This document shows positions 25,813 through 37,645 of a DNA stretch of 64,000 nucleotides, one piece after another. The translations under genes and the position numbers were made by a program. Each line of letters opens with the position of its first letter. Positions within the stretch are counted from its first letter, which is position 1. The notes under the pieces are model-generated. The model saw only the letters and a program-made list of their open reading frames with translations. It was not told the DNA's origin and searched no databases. Source of the stretch: Rhabdophis nuchalis (lineage: Eukaryota; Chordata; Lepidosauria; Squamata; Natricidae); NCBI GenBank assembly GCA_039707465.1, contig CM077643.1:243062167-243126166 (forward strand), in the 5' to 3' direction.

Positions 25813-26169
25813 CAGGTAGTCCTCGGCTTATGACCATTATAATTGAGTCCAAAATTTTGGTTGCCAAGTGAGAAATTTGTTAAGTGAGTTTTGCCCCATT
25901 TTACAGCTTTTCTTGACACATTTATTAAGTTAATCACAGCAGCTGTTAAGTTAGTAACATGGCTGTTAAGTGAATCTGATTTTCCCATTCACTCTGCTGG
26001 TCATAAGGTCGTAAAAGGTGATCCCATGACTCTGGAACACCGCAACTGTCATAAATGCAGGTCAGTGTCAAGCATCCGAATGTAAATTATGTAGCGATGG
26101 GAAAGCTGCAACAGTCATAAGTGTTCATAACGGTCACTAAGTGAACTGTTGTAAGTCAAGGACTACCTG
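25813..26169. mobile_element. Tigger-like non-autonomous element, copy B
   Basis: It begins CAGGTAGTCCTCGGCTTA and ends GTCAAGGACTACCTG, with TA at 25811-25812 and 26170-26171. The 357-bp body is alignable by eye with 14452-14822. This is the cleanest copy in the window. Confidence 0.85.
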
Positions 26170-26393
26170 TAGTATCCCCTAACCCTGCTTGAGGTCTGTG
26201 GTCTGCCTGAAAATTGATATTTTAGCTTACTGAACAAACACAGCCCAGATTTATTCAGTCAACCATTTAGCAATTGCACCATATGTGGTTTAAAAGGCCT
26301 TAAACGTCAAATTTAAAAGGCTGTTGGAAGTCTTCTAATTGGCTCATCCTCTAAAATATCATAGACCTTATTCTTAAGAATGATTAATCGCAG

Positions 26394-26726
26394 TTTTCCA
26401 GCCTGGCTTAGACGGAAAGCGTCAAATATTTTTTTAAAAAAGTTTTTTTATTATAAACCAATAACAGAAAAAAAATCCGGAAAAAGGACATTAGCAAGAC
26501 AGAACTACATAGATACAACTGGGAGTGACTCATCCCCTATATGTATACAGTTACAAAGTAACATCATATATCATCTTACTACATTTCCAGTTATTTCTGT
26601 TTTATCTATATCTTACATTTATTAATCTTTAATTATTTATAGGTGTTACTACTCCATATATTTATTTTATTTACTATTTATATATATTTTTCCAGCCTGA
26701 CTTAGACAGAAAGCGTCAAATATTTA
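26394..26726 (-). mobile_element. L1-like 3' fragment between long direct repeats
   Basis: A roughly 39-bp sequence starting TTTTCCAGCCTGGCTTAGAC at 26394 recurs at 26687 with two changes. Between the copies lie about 250 bp beginning with a T-rich run, as expected for a minus-strand LINE 3' end. It looks like an insertion with an unusually long target duplication. Confidence 0.5.
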
Positions 26727-26829
26727 AAAATATTTCTTAAACCGGTTTTGATCATCCTTTCCTTTTCAAAATTTTCTCCCCCAGGGAGGGAGGAAGGAGA
26801 AGCTCTCAAAGAGCGTCCTTGTTCAGACA

Positions 26830-27670
26830 GACAGGAATCCCTCTATATTTCGTAGATCTACGGTCGTGGCCGGAAGCAAAAGAAACTTGCGTAGAAACGG
26901 GGATTCGCAAAAAAAAAACACGCAGGCGGAGGAAGTGACATCACATCCGGCCTAAGGGGGGGGGGCTTGTTGTGTATCCAAAGAAAGGGGGTGGCAAAGG
27001 AGAAAGGGACCTGAATAAAGAAGGGCGAGAAGCAACGGCCAGCTGGGGAGCCTCGGTGTCTGAAAGGCGGCTTACGCGAAGTGCGCCTCAGGGCTCGGAA
27101 GCGCAGAGGGGCGGGGCCGAATAATTGAAGGTGCCATTATTTCTTCTCCATTCGCCTCTTTTATCCCTTCCTTAATGCCCCCCACCCGCCCCTGGAACTC
27201 CAGGGCAAAAGCGACGAGCGTCCCATGAGGGGAAAGAAGAAGGCCGCCACGGCGGGTGTGTGTGGAGGGGCGATCATCTCGTAAGAGCCTAACGGCCTCG
27301 CCTCTTTTCGGGGCTCTGGTTCTCTCGTTGGTTTGCTCCCTTTTCCCCTCCCCCCTCCCATCCATCCGGGTATCTGGAGAAGTGTACTACCTGTCTATTA
27401 GGGGCGTGGTGCATGATGGGATAGCGCCGCTTCTTCCCCCCTTCCCTCCCCGTCGGTGGTGGGGGGAGGCGGGGGCGGAGCCGTCGCGCGCTCTAAGGAA
27501 TGGAACAAAGAGGGCGGGTGGGCGGGGCTCGGCAGGGGCACGCGGGCGGGGCGGGGCTTGGCTCGAGAAGGGGCGGGGCTATGGGGGCGAGCTGAAGTCA
27601 GCCTGGGGGTGTAAAGGGCGCAGTTGTCTCGCCTTCTCTTGTCTGGGGCTCAAAAGCAACTGTAGAGGCT
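26830..27670 (+). promoter_or_regulatory. PAIP2: CpG island, probable PAIP2 promoter and 5' exon
   Basis: This is the only long non-repeat CpG-dense stretch in the window. It has GGGGCGGGGC-type Sp1 boxes (for example 27105-27120 and 27545-27585), an ETS-plus-CRE-like cluster GGAAGTGACATCACATCCGG at 26931-26950, and GTGCATGATGGGATA near 27409, which is close to the ZNF143 site in inverse orientation. No TATA box is evident. PAIP2 coding starts 10.5 kb downstream on the plus strand with its own acceptor, so a non-coding first exon here is expected. The exact start and first donor are not determined. Transcription to the left is also possible. Confidence 0.65.
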
Positions 27671-28089
27671 GGAGGTGATAAGGTGACAGTTAAGGCTGGG
27701 GCCTAAGAAGATTGATGCCTTTTGACGGAGGGATCGTCTGAAACTCTTCTCCCATCATCCCAAAAGGTGCCTTTTTTTCACCCAAGAGGCAACTATATAT
27801 ACAAATGTAATAAATAATAATAAAAATAATAATAATAACTTATTGTAGTAATGGATCAGATACCTCAGAAAACTGAGGTGTGAATCCTGCTAATTTTTCC
27901 ATAGAATCCATTTGGAAGTTCTGCTAATTCATAAATCATGAATGAACCCTACCAACTGCATGCAACTATGCTTATGCCAAAAATTGGATCATAGATTTGT
28001 GCTCTAGACCACCGGTGTCAAAACACATCCAGTCTGTAAATGGGAAAATTCTTTTTGTGTAGTTGGCTATATATTATTTGTTTATCAAA

Positions 28090-28960
28090 CTATTATTTTT
28101 GTATGCCACCCATCTCGCCGAAGCTGACTTAGCAGCTTACAGACATTGAATAAAATACACTCTAAAACATTAAAACAATAAATAAGGATCTTAAATTTAA
28201 AATTCAGTTAAAATAAATCTAGGCAGGAGGGAGTAAAGTGCTCACAGGTAAGAGATGGGTGTTAGCCACCTCCAAAGTGCCACATCCCATTGGGACCCCA
28301 GACAAATTGTCACAGCTGTGTCTTCAACGCCTTTCAGGAAGCCAAAAGTGGTCCTGGATTTGCTCTCAGAAGGGGAGAAGATGTTCCAGAAACCAGGTGC
28401 CACGTCAGAAAAAGTTCTTCTGCACCTGTCAGCTGAAATTTCTTGACTGATGGGATCTGCAGCATGCCCTTTCTGTGGCATGGGTGGGGCAGGCTAATCC
28501 CATCAGGGTCAGCTGGTTTCCTAGATACACTGGACCCTGGCTTTAAAGGTGATAACCAACACGTTGAATTGCACCTAGAAGTAAAATGGCAGCCAGTGCA
28601 GCTCACGAAACAGTGATGTAACATGGATCACTCTAGGGCAGGCCTGACAAATTGATGGGCCACCCAGGCTACGCCATCTTGGCTCTGCAAAGACCAAAAA
28701 CATTGTGATATGTCACAATCCGGCCTGCGACACTATCGAGTTTGACACCCCTGTTCTAGGGATTCCAAGAACTATTTGTGCACCTGTATACCGTATCAGC
28801 TGAAGCTTCCCAATACCCTTCAAGGGTAGCCTCGTGTAGCATGCATTGCAGTAATCTAAATGTGAGAGGATCGGGGCTTGAATGATTGAGTGCAGAGACT
28901 GCTGATTATGACTTGCTTCTACTTTGAGGTGAATTCCATGTAAAGAAAAAAATAAAACCA
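28090..28960 (-). pseudogene. L2/CR1-type LINE ORF2 remnant, antisense
   Basis: On the minus strand the upper part reads HLDYCNACYTRLPLKGIGKL, the conserved 'LDYCNALxxGLP' block of L2/CR1-group LINEs. After the hAT insertion at 28639-28753 the sequence continues as ALHWLPFYF and FNVLVITFKA in broken frames. The tail is GTCAGCTTCGGCGAGATGGG near 28130. It is dead. It lies in the probable PAIP2 5' intron. Confidence 0.75.
28639..28753. mobile_element. hAT-type MITE nested in a LINE
   Basis: It begins CAGGCCTGACAAATTG and ends GAGTTTGACACCCCTG, flanked by CTCTAGGG / TTCTAGGG (one mismatch). It splits the antisense LINE remnant, so it arrived later. It shares its right end with the elements at 31594, 34810 and 43703. 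Confidence 0.75.
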
Positions 28961-29114
28961 GAAACGCTGGTCTTGGTTTAAAATTTGATCTGCTTACTAA
29001 TATATACTTTATACATAATGACATTCTAGCAAAGGAGGAAAAAGATAGCATTCTTTCACATAGATGCATTTATTTTTGTATTAAAAATATATGATTGCTT
29101 ATTTAGTGTCCATG

Positions 29115-29275
29115 ATTATCACTAAGGCTTGTATCTAATGTTTTATGATATATTTTTATAATGACTATGATAATGATCGATCACTATTGTATGTACACTG
29201 AGAACCTATGCAGAGACAAATTCCTTGTGTGTCTAATCACACTTGGCCAATAAAGAATTCTAATTCTAAATGTGT
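29115..29275 (+). mobile_element. LINE 3' end, CACTTGGCCAATAAAG type
   Basis: It ends AATCACACTTGGCCAATAAA then GAATTCTAATTCT. This is a LINE-type terminal sequence with its own AATAAA and an ATTCT-like tail, common in snake genomes by my recollection. No coding remains. Confidence 0.5.
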
Positions 29276-29634
29276 GAGGATGGTTAGTGCAGTTGATTTG
29301 TTAAAAGCAAACAATTGCATTTAATATCTAGAATTTTGATTTGCTTGGATACTAACTATTGACTTAAGTTTCTGGTAGAAGAAAGGTGGGTGAGAAAGCC
29401 TTCTATCTTACACATTTTTCAGATCTGCTAGTCTTTATTTTTTATTTCTCACATATATGTTTACCCACTTCACACAAAGCAATTCTGGGTGGACATCTCC
29501 ATCCTGTTAGCTTTGGGTTTTAATTGTAGCACTCCCAAGAAACAAAATGGGATTTGTTCTCAAAAATTACCTCAGTTGAATTTGTTTGCAAGGGTTCTGT
29601 TTTTCCAAGAAGGATAGTCTATGTCAGCGATGGG

Positions 29635-30029
29635 GAACCTTTTTAGGCTCGCGATCCGTAAGAGGGGGGAGCACAGGGGGGTTGTGCGCGGGTGTGGCAC
29701 ACCCATAATTCAATGCGCCCCTCCCCCGTGTACATGCATGCATGATAGGCGCTCCCCCCCCCCCCATTTTTTATATGCCTTTTTCGCCCTGCCCAGGCTC
29801 CAGAGGCTTTATAGGAGCCTGGGGAGGGCAAAAACAGCCCCCCTGGAGGCCCTCCAGAGGCTTCAGAAGCTTCCCTAAAGCCTCCGGAGGGCTGTTTTTG
29901 CCTTCCCCAGGCTCCTATAAAGCCTGGGGAGGGCGAAAAATGGCTTTAAAAATGGCTGAATCAGCTGGCCAGCGTGTACATGCATGCTGGCCAGCTGGTG
30001 GCACGTGTGCCATAGGTTCGCCATCACTG
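29635..30029. mobile_element. hAT-type element related to 19410-19781
   Basis: It begins CAGCGATGGGGAACCTTTTT and ends AGGTTCGCCATCACTG, flanked by GTCTATGT / GTCTATGA. The interior has a long G/C-rich inverted stretch (CCAGAGGCTTTATAGGAGCC against GGCTCCTATAAAGCCTGG). Non-autonomous. Confidence 0.8.
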
Positions 30030-30154
30030 GTCTATGAGTTCTTTCCCCAATTTTATCCTCTGAAGAATTCTACCAGATACTTAAAGGTAGAAGACAGTGC
30101 TTAAGCTAATGTTACCAGCAAGAATCTGGTCAAGTGAGGTTTTGAACCTAGATA

Positions 30155-30290
30155 CCGTGTTTTCCCAAAAATAAGACAGGGTCCTACTTGGCTTTATTAT
30201 CTGGGGAGGGGGGCTTATTGTTTTCTGGCAGGTGGTAGGTGGGGAGGGTGAGAAGCAAGACACATGCCTTACCTTTCCAGCTCTGTCACG
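30155..30290. repeat. short interspersed repeat, ends in TTTTCCCAAAAATAAGAC
   Basis: CCGTGTTTTCCCAAAAATAA at 30153-30172 is shared, with changes, with CCTGTTTCCCTCAAAATAAG at 36006-36025 and with CCCCAAAAATAAGATC at 36115-36131. These are parts of one dispersed repeat family that I cannot name. Confidence 0.4.
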
Positions 30291-31593
30291 TAAAAAAAAC
30301 TCTTCTTGCGAGTTCAAACTTCTTGAACTCGAGAGAAAGTTTTTTTACAAAGTGTTTCCCTGAACACAAAGGTGAGGAATGCAACGGAGCTGGAAAGGTA
30401 AGGTGTGAGGCTTGCACTGGGTTGCAATTTGGGGGTGAGCAGATGGGGCAGGGTGGGGGCTCCTGCAACCTGCCCATTCCCAGTTGGAACAGCAAATTTC
30501 CACTACCTGCTGGAGGATGAGTTGGCAGGAACCAAGCACTTTCCTGCACCTCGAAAGCTGCTTTGCCCGGGTGCTGGTGCAGGGACTGATGATGGCTGTC
30601 GTTGCCAGCAGGGTGAGGGTGCTGCTGGTGCAAATTGGTAACAATAATGTAAAATTAAAAATGTTAGCACTTTTTCTCTTTTGTAATCAAACATATTTGG
30701 ATAAGAAGTGAATTGCGTTACAGAAATATGAGCTTCCATGATAACAAATAATAATATTATAAGCATTAGAGGCAACCACTAGTTCCAATAAATTCTTGAT
30801 ACTTCACAGTTAGGTATAGTAATATTTTTCCATTCTGTTCCATCATGTTTGAGTCTCAGGCTTCCTGGGCAAGTCCGTGCAATTTGCTTGCAAAATTTTT
30901 GAGAAGAGGTTTGCTGATACTTCCTCCTAAGTTTGAGAGAAAGTGACTAGCCGAAAGTCACCCAGCTGACTTTGTTCTTAAGACAGAACTAGACCTTCCC
31001 AGACTCCCAGTTTCTAGCCCAAACTGATTCTCATAAAAGCATATAGCCATGGCTAAAAAGCCTGTATCTCCATATGCATTCGCATATTTATCAAGTATTT
31101 TCATTGAATGGCGCTTGCGGTATAATTTTACCATTTTTGTTCTCCCACCTCTTCCACTTTTCAAGTGAAAATAGGGCTGTACACTAAGAGTGTGGCATTG
31201 CAAAGTCATCCAATCATTGTGTTAATATTAAATTGCCCAATTTGTATTTGCATACCCTTTGGAATGTGCTTGTATGCCAAAATCTTCACTTTCAAAGTGA
31301 TTGGAAAAAAATGCAGACACATTTTTGTATCATACAAAACTATTGTTTTAAGAAAAATGGCTTGCTATGTGCTCACTAGATTGTTACACATAAACACTAT
31401 TCCTGACCATTTCCATGAGGAGCTGCTTTTGATGAGTTCACTAGCTGATATCAATAGAGCTGAGAGAATGAATAACCAATATGAAAAAAGTCACTCCAGG
31501 CTAATCCATATACACAGAGAGTCACAGACACATTTTGGACTTAAATGGATAAAAGTTGATGATTGCCAGTAAATCACTCTTGTTTGATTAGGG

Positions 31594-31733
31594 CAGGGCT
31601 GTCAAACTTGTGGTCCACAGGCTGGATGCGTCATATGCTGGCCATGGCCACGCCCATCCCCATTTTAGCAAAGGGGAGAAAGTCGTGATACGTCACATGA
31701 CAACAACATGACGAAGCACGTTTGACACCCCTA
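31594..31733. mobile_element. hAT-type MITE with perfect 8-bp duplication
   Basis: It starts CAGGGCTGTCAAACTTG and ends GTTTGACACCCCTA. The 8-mer GATTAGGG is repeated exactly at 31586-31593 and 31734-31741. It has no coding capacity. The surrounding 30300-32600 shows no supported gene. Confidence 0.8.
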
Positions 31734-32269
31734 GATTAGGGCAAGGATTTTTAAAGATATGTTTTGAGAGTTAGGATTCAGGTTTTCAATACTGAACAAC
31801 TATGATTATTTAAGGGAAGCACCCCTTTAAGATAATTGTCTGTGAAATGCGATAATTGAAAGCATTTCATAAGTTTCCATTTGGTATTTCTCTTAGATTT
31901 TCTCCTTAGTACTTGAAATAATTTATATCACTTCAAATACATGTATATTATCTGACACAGATGCTGCTGCAAGACTTATTTTAAACAGTCTCCCAGCTGT
32001 AGGAGGCTGAGTTATAGCCGTCAACTCATGGTTAAACTGTAATATGAAACAGAGCTTCTTAATTCATCGTTTCAGTACTGTGGGCATCATTTCAATTTTC
32101 TTACATCATAATTTAGCTAGCCAGCATTAAGATCCTGAATATTTCTAACTATTTGAAAATTATATTTCTCAAAAAATCAAAATCACTTTACAAATCAAAT
32201 TAGTTTGTGACAGCCACAATACAGTAAATTACCTAATAGTAAAACTTCTGTTATATATAGATAGAGGGG

Positions 32270-32282
32270 GGGGGGGGGGGGG
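32270..32282. repeat. poly(G) run
   Basis: An uninterrupted G run of more than a dozen bases. Other homopolymers of this kind are the C run at 34677-34696 and the G run at 36149-36162. The length in an assembly may be unreliable. Confidence 0.6.
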
Positions 32283-32617
32283 CAGGGTTCAGTTTAAGAC
32301 TTGAGTTCTGTTCCCAAGAACTACCCTTAAGTCAAGTGTGAATGTAAGCCAGAACAGTATTACCATATAATACTGTATTAGTATTATGTAATGAACTGGC
32401 ATCATTGTGTATTTAACTTGAATCACTCTGTAATGCATTATACAGATTGTAGCACAAACAGGGTGACTTGGTAGGGTATTTTAGAATCCTTGTCTAAAAG
32501 AAGTACTGGTAGATTGAAATCATATTCCCTGCCTGGAAATTTCTTCAAGATCAGATAAATGAAAGTCAGTCCGGAGTGCTTATGTAGGGAGTACGTAGTA
32601 GCATTTCTATTGAGCCA

Positions 32618-33015
32618 ATGCTCCATGGATATGCTCCTGCTTAGGCAGGAGACCCTATACCATTTCAGACAAATGGTTGTCCAATCTCTTCTTAAAAACT
32701 TCCAGTATTGGAGCATTCAGTATTGGAGGCAAGTTGTTCCACTGATTAATTATTCTGTCAGGAAATTTCTCCTTAGTCGCTTCTCTCCTTGATTAGTTTC
32801 CACCCATTGCTTCTTGTCCTGCCTTCAGGTGCTTTGGAGAATAGTTTGACTCCCTCTTCTTTGTGGCAACCCCTGAGATATTGGAACACTGCTATCATGT
32901 CTCCCCTAGTCCTTTTCATTAAACTAGACACACCCAGTTCCAGCAACTGTTCTTTATGTTTTAACGTCCAGTCCCCTAATCATCTTTATTGCTCTTCTCT
33001 GCACTCTAGATTCTC
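32618..33015 (-). mobile_element. CR1 LINE 3' region, antisense
   Basis: It contains CCATTTCAGACAAATGG, CTTCTTAAAAACTTCCAG and GGAGGCAAGTTGTTCCACTG, followed by CTCCCTCTTCTTTGTGG. This is the complement of the CR1 3' part, in which squashed helix-like phrases such as 'TGGAACAGCTTGCC' are typical. The most terminal part (GAGTTGGAAGGGACC) seen at 55190 is missing here. Confidence 0.7.
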
Positions 33016-33019
33016 ATAA

Positions 33020-34800
33020 GGAAGAAGCAGCTATTTTTCCATCCTTTCATTTTACTGACTTTCAGCATTTGTCCCTGACTAACTCCTAAAAGAAAAAAGA
33101 AGCAATACTGTATCCTGCTGTGTTAAGTGGAGCTTTTGAAGCCTTTCATTTGAGCTTGAAAAGTAAGAATATAATTATTAATTTACCCACACCCACCCTG
33201 CTCTGTAGAGAGTATTTAGCTGTTTAAGAGAGGAGTCTAATATAGCATGTTTTTAACCTATATGTGCTATTCAAGGAACATTTTCTACATCGCTTTACTA
33301 CTTAGGAATTCCTGTATAATTCCTACACACATTCATCAGATTTAAAAAAAATATCTGGGGCATAAACAAAAATGTACAGGACAGTCTTGGGCCTTTCAGT
33401 TGCCCATATATCAGTCTTCTCAAATTTGGACACACTCTAGAGAACTCCTAAATTTACTCAGCCAATATGGTCACTGCTAAGAATTTTAAGACCTTGAATA
33501 CTATATATTTGAAGGATGCCCAGCTTAGGAAATACTACCCAAACCTAAAAACTACTTTCCTAGAACACATCCATAAGTTATGTGCATTGGTGCAGTTTTT
33601 GGAACGGGATTTTAAACAGTGGAAAAAACATGTCTTTCGTGGATCTTTTTTGAGACCATCGTCACATAATGTTATACAATAAGGACAGTTGTAAGTAATA
33701 CAGCAGAGATAATTGGGAACCTGTTCTTTTAGAGCAGTTATACAGGTTTTTGGGATTTGCTCATTTCATATCATCCTTCAGAGGTGAGCTTTGTGAGGTC
33801 ATAATCTCATTTGACATCAGAATCCCATGAACTCCTGTATAGCAGGATAAATCAGGAAGAGACAGAGCTGCCAGAGGGAAGTCTGTATTTAAACACAGCT
33901 CCCTTTGATTGTTGCAAATGGAGAGAGGAACATGATGAAATTTCTAAGGTGACTAGCCTCCCAAACTGAATAATAGAATCTATATGTTTTAAACAAAATT
34001 TGAAGTAAGCACAAGGGTTTGTTTGAATACATCTTTACTTTTTAAACAATATTGTAAAATATTCATTAAACAGTATTTTTGTTTCCCTGTGGGTACAATA
34101 GTAAATTTGGCTTTTAAATTGCAGATTATAAAAATGCAATGTATGCTTCTAATAGGTGGTATCTAAGAAACTTTATAAGGACATTATTTTTTCATTGTTA
34201 ATAATGGCTGAAGAACAAAGTGAAACAGTAGGCATTTATAGTCAGATTAATAAAATTGCAGGGCTAGCATTACATTCTTATTTTAAAAAATCAGCTTGGA
34301 TATTACTGCTGTGTTTTTAATGTGCATATAGTTAAGACTTGAATAATATTTTTAAATAGTGGGTTATTTTTAATTTCAGTGTTCATCATTTTTAACAAGA
34401 TGGGTTTTTTTTCCTGGGTTGGCAAAACAATATGTGGATGTCTTTGGCAAACCATAACATGATTTTCTAGGTTCTCTGTGAACTAGAACAAAACTTACTT
34501 CTGTAGAGGGAAGGATGTTTTGGGACATCCATGGGGCAGGGTGATGGTGGGAGTCAACATTAAAATGAGGATGCAATCAGGAGATTGAAACCCTACAGTA
34601 TTATACATATTGCATGCACATAAACATTGAGGGCCTTTGGTTGGTCATCCAGTCCTATATTTGGATGTCATTATCTCCCCCCCCCCCCCCCCCCCAACAC
34701 ATTGTGGTGTATTTCATTTACAGAAAAGGCTGAATCCCAACAGAAACGTCTGCTGGAATAAGGAGGATATTTTTGTCAGTTCAGTTTTCTTTTTCTAATA
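33020..34800. other. probable PAIP2 5' intron, nothing recognised
   Basis: AT-rich sequence with no supported coding frame, RNA gene or repeat boundary, apart from the poly(C) run at 34677-34696. Confidence 0.4.
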
Positions 34801-34809
34801 CACTTAGAA

Positions 34810-35057
34810 CAGGGGTGTCTAACTGGATTTCTTCGAGGGGCGGGTCAGCATTGTAGCTGGTAGGAGGGAGAGATGGGATGGGTGCTTCCTACACTACCCT
34901 GCCAGCCAAAATGGGATGCGGGGAAGGGGGCTCCCCTGTTTTGGCTGTCAGAGGCACCACGGGCTAGTCTTTGCTATTTCCAGGCCAGCTGTGTGGGCCA
35001 GATTTAAGCACCCCGTGGGCCGGATCCAACCCACAGGCCTTGAGTTTGACACCCCTG
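34810..35057. mobile_element. hAT-type MITE
   Basis: It begins CAGGGGTGTCTAACTGG and ends TTGAGTTTGACACCCCTG. The flanks ACTTAGAA / TTCTAGAA agree at six of eight positions. The inner right part reads GGGCCGGATCCAACCCACAG, as in other copies of this family. Confidence 0.65.
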
Positions 35058-35517
35058 TTCTAGAACATTCACCAGAACTAAAGGAAGACTCAATAACAGT
35101 GTAGAGAGCCATTGGCCTTGAAAGATACTTGAAGCCATTACAAAAATTAAAAGGATAGAAGCATTTGTTGAAACAGAGGAAAGGAAAGAATATTAGGAAG
35201 AGACCTAGGCAGGTTCTTCCCTGACTCACTGTGATATAAGAGAGGAAAAAAGAAAAAAAATAATAAGACTTGCAATTAATACAGTCTATCTCAATGAGGC
35301 TTAGTTCTTGTGGAGTCTGTTTCCTGATCTGGACAACCTCAAACAATTGACAGAAAAGCATCTTTTCCTTCCTCCGGTAAAGAAATGCATGTAATATTTT
35401 TCTGTTCCAGACAATGCATTTTAGATTGCAATATAAATATATGTGGTGTCTTCCAGAGAATTTTTACCTCAGGTGCCCTCATCCTGATAATTGGCCCTTC
35501 TAACTGTGGCTTAACAG

Positions 35518-35812
35518 GGACATGATGGCTCAGCAGTTAAAGATGCTGAGCGTGTCAACTCAGCTGACAGCCTGGGGTTGAGACCTGAGTGCCATGCGAT
35601 GGGGTGAGCTCTCCTTACTTGCCCAGTTCCTGCTCACCTTGCAGTTTGAAAGCATGCAACTATGAGTAGATAAATAGGTACCACTTCGGTGGAAAGGTGT
35701 AACCACATTCTGTGCACCTCGGCATATAGCCCGGTCCTGCCACATGACTATGGAAATGTCTTTGGACAACGCTGGCTCCTTTGGCTAAGAAATGGAGATA
35801 AGCACTGCCTCC
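35518..35812 (+). mobile_element. tRNA-headed SINE, sense copy
   Basis: The head ATGGCTCAGCAGTTAAAG has the pol III A box and GGGGTTGAGACCTGAG the B box position. The body continues GGGGTGAGCTC, ACATGACTATGGAAATGTC and AACGCTGGCTCCTTTGGC. The same body appears inverted at 36617-36913. It is a SINE of squamate type; a BovB-mobilised Sauria-like family is likely but unconfirmed. Confidence 0.65.
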
Positions 35813-36284
35813 TTGAGTTTGGACATGATTGGACAGGGGAAACTTTTACCTTTAACTGTGGCTTAAGGGAATGGAAGGATGGTAGGTTTTCCACTCCTAC
35901 TGTGAAATATATCCGTTTCTTTCCATTGTGTTTACACTGGGAACAACAAATATTAGAAAGAAAATTGTTCCATCACGGTTTATTATTTAAAGATACCTTA
36001 AGTGCCCTGTTTCCCTCAAAATAAGCCCCCCACTGAATATAAGCCTACCCCAAAAATATTGCAACATGAGGTGATCATGTTCGCATCCACCTGAACCTCA
36101 AAAATAATAAGACGTCCCCAAAAATAAGATCAAGTGCTTATTTCGGCGGGGGGGGGGGGGGGGTCAGTAATAAAGCCTTGTGGAAATGGTTTTTTGGAAA
36201 TTATTCGATTTGGATGGACAGCTAGTATGACGGGTGACCCAACATCGCTAATATTATTGAGTCTTAACACATAATGGTATTCCT

Positions 36285-36545
36285 GTAGTTCTCATTTAGC
36301 AACCATAGTTGGCACCAGCAATTCAGCCATTAAATGACACAGTTGCTAAGTGAAGCCACAGTTATGCTTATGATCTTACTTCAGTTTTCTTGTGCTTTAC
36401 ACACCTGTTAAAAATTACTTCAGTTTTCTTGTGCTTTGCACACCTGTTAAAAATTGTAAATGTGAGGATTGATTCTAATGTTTTTTCACCATTGTTTGAA
36501 CTGCATACAATTAGTAAATGAGGCAGTCATTAAATGAGGACTGTC
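36285..36545. repeat. decayed Tigger-like element containing a 39-bp tandem duplication
   Basis: CATTTAGCAACCATAG, CATTAAATGACACAGTTGC and CATTAAATGAGGACTGTC are phrases of the Tigger-like family in decayed form. Inside, the 39-bp unit beginning ACTTCAGTTTTCTTGTGC is present twice in tandem at 36378-36455 with one change. Confidence 0.5.
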
Positions 36546-36616
36546 AGTAGTCAGAAAGGCACTTTCTGAGAGATTAAAAGAATGCAGTTACCCTTTGAGA
36601 TTCATGGAACTGTTAT

Positions 36617-36913
36617 AAAAGGTAAAGGTTCTCCTCGCACATATGTGCTAGTCGCTACCGACTCTCCGTTTCAAAGCTGAAGAGCCAGCGCTGTCTGAAG
36701 ACATCTCTGTGGTCATGGGGCCGGCATGACTAAACGCCCAAGGCGTTTACCTTCCCACCAAAGGTGGTTACTAGTTTTCTACTTGCATTTTTTACTTGCT
36801 TTCGAACTGCTAGGTTGGTAGAATCTGGGGCAAGTAACGGGAGCTCACTCCATTACGCGGCACTAGGGATTCAAACCGCCGACCTTTCTGATCGACAAGC
36901 TCAGCCTCTGAGC
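36617..36913 (-). mobile_element. tRNA-headed SINE, antisense copy
   Basis: Read on the minus strand it has the A box region GGCTCAGAGGCTGAGCTTG and the B box GGTTTGAATCCC, then the same body as 35518-35812, ending AGAACCTTTACCTTTTA. It is better preserved than the sense copy. The two form an inverted pair about 800 bp apart. Confidence 0.75.
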
Positions 36914-37544
36914 CCTTTATACTGTTATAGCTGGGCATTTTGATAGTTGAAAAACCTGGATACTTGTTCTGGTCAGAGAAAATAATTGAAGTTCAGTGCA
37001 AGCACCGATGCTGGTATTTAGAATTCTAAAACGGTGTTTTTCAAAGATGAATTGATAGCATGCAGATGCTAAATCCTTCCAATGCAAAAAAAGATGCCTC
37101 GGGTTGCAAGCTTAATTACTGAAAGTGCAAATTACGTATTTGTTGCTCTAGAACCGATTTAGTGAAATTGAAAAGCTTTCACGGTAAAAAAAAACAACCA
37201 TGTTGAACTAGACAGTAACACTGTGTACCAATAAAGGAGCATATCTGTAGGTCAGGGTTAAAATAAGGGGTCTTGTATTATGAATGTTTTATTATTACAT
37301 TTATAATTGTTACCTGCCAAGAATTCGTTGAAAGTAGCAGGCTCTAATAAAAAAAACCCGAAAACTCGAGGAAGTAATATTTAGAAGAGGAAAAGCTTGA
37401 AAAATTAATAGCTCACTAGGGAATTTATATCTAACATATAGCCTCTGGTTGGCCTGGCATAGATTAAGGGTCTAATTTTAAAGTTAATATTTTAATTGGT
37501 CTTAACTATTTTAGCACAGGTTTACTATTTAATCCCATTTTATA

Positions 37545-37645
37545 TTATATGTATGTGTTGTGGTTTTTACTTTTCTGTGCACCGCCCTGAGTCCTACCAC
37601 GGAGAATAGGGCGGTATATAAATTTAATCAAATCAAATCAAATCC
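37545..37645 (+). mobile_element. CR1/L2-type LINE tail ending in (AATC)n
   Basis: CTGTGCACCGCCCTGAGTCC and AGGGCGGTATATAAATTTAA are followed by (AATCA)n-like repeats. It is the same tail type as at 18790. Confidence 0.65.

Noticed and set aside
27072..27678. Long ORFs of 97 and 140 codons on both strands in the CpG island
   Set aside because: Stop codons are rare by composition; no conserved protein, and the region looks like promoter and 5' UTR.
35518..35590. tRNA gene
   Set aside because: A and B box-like sequences are present, but the body continues into a SINE and no cloverleaf with an anticodon arm is intact.
35689..36024. 111-codon ORF
   Set aside because: It begins inside a SINE and runs into another repeat; no coding features.
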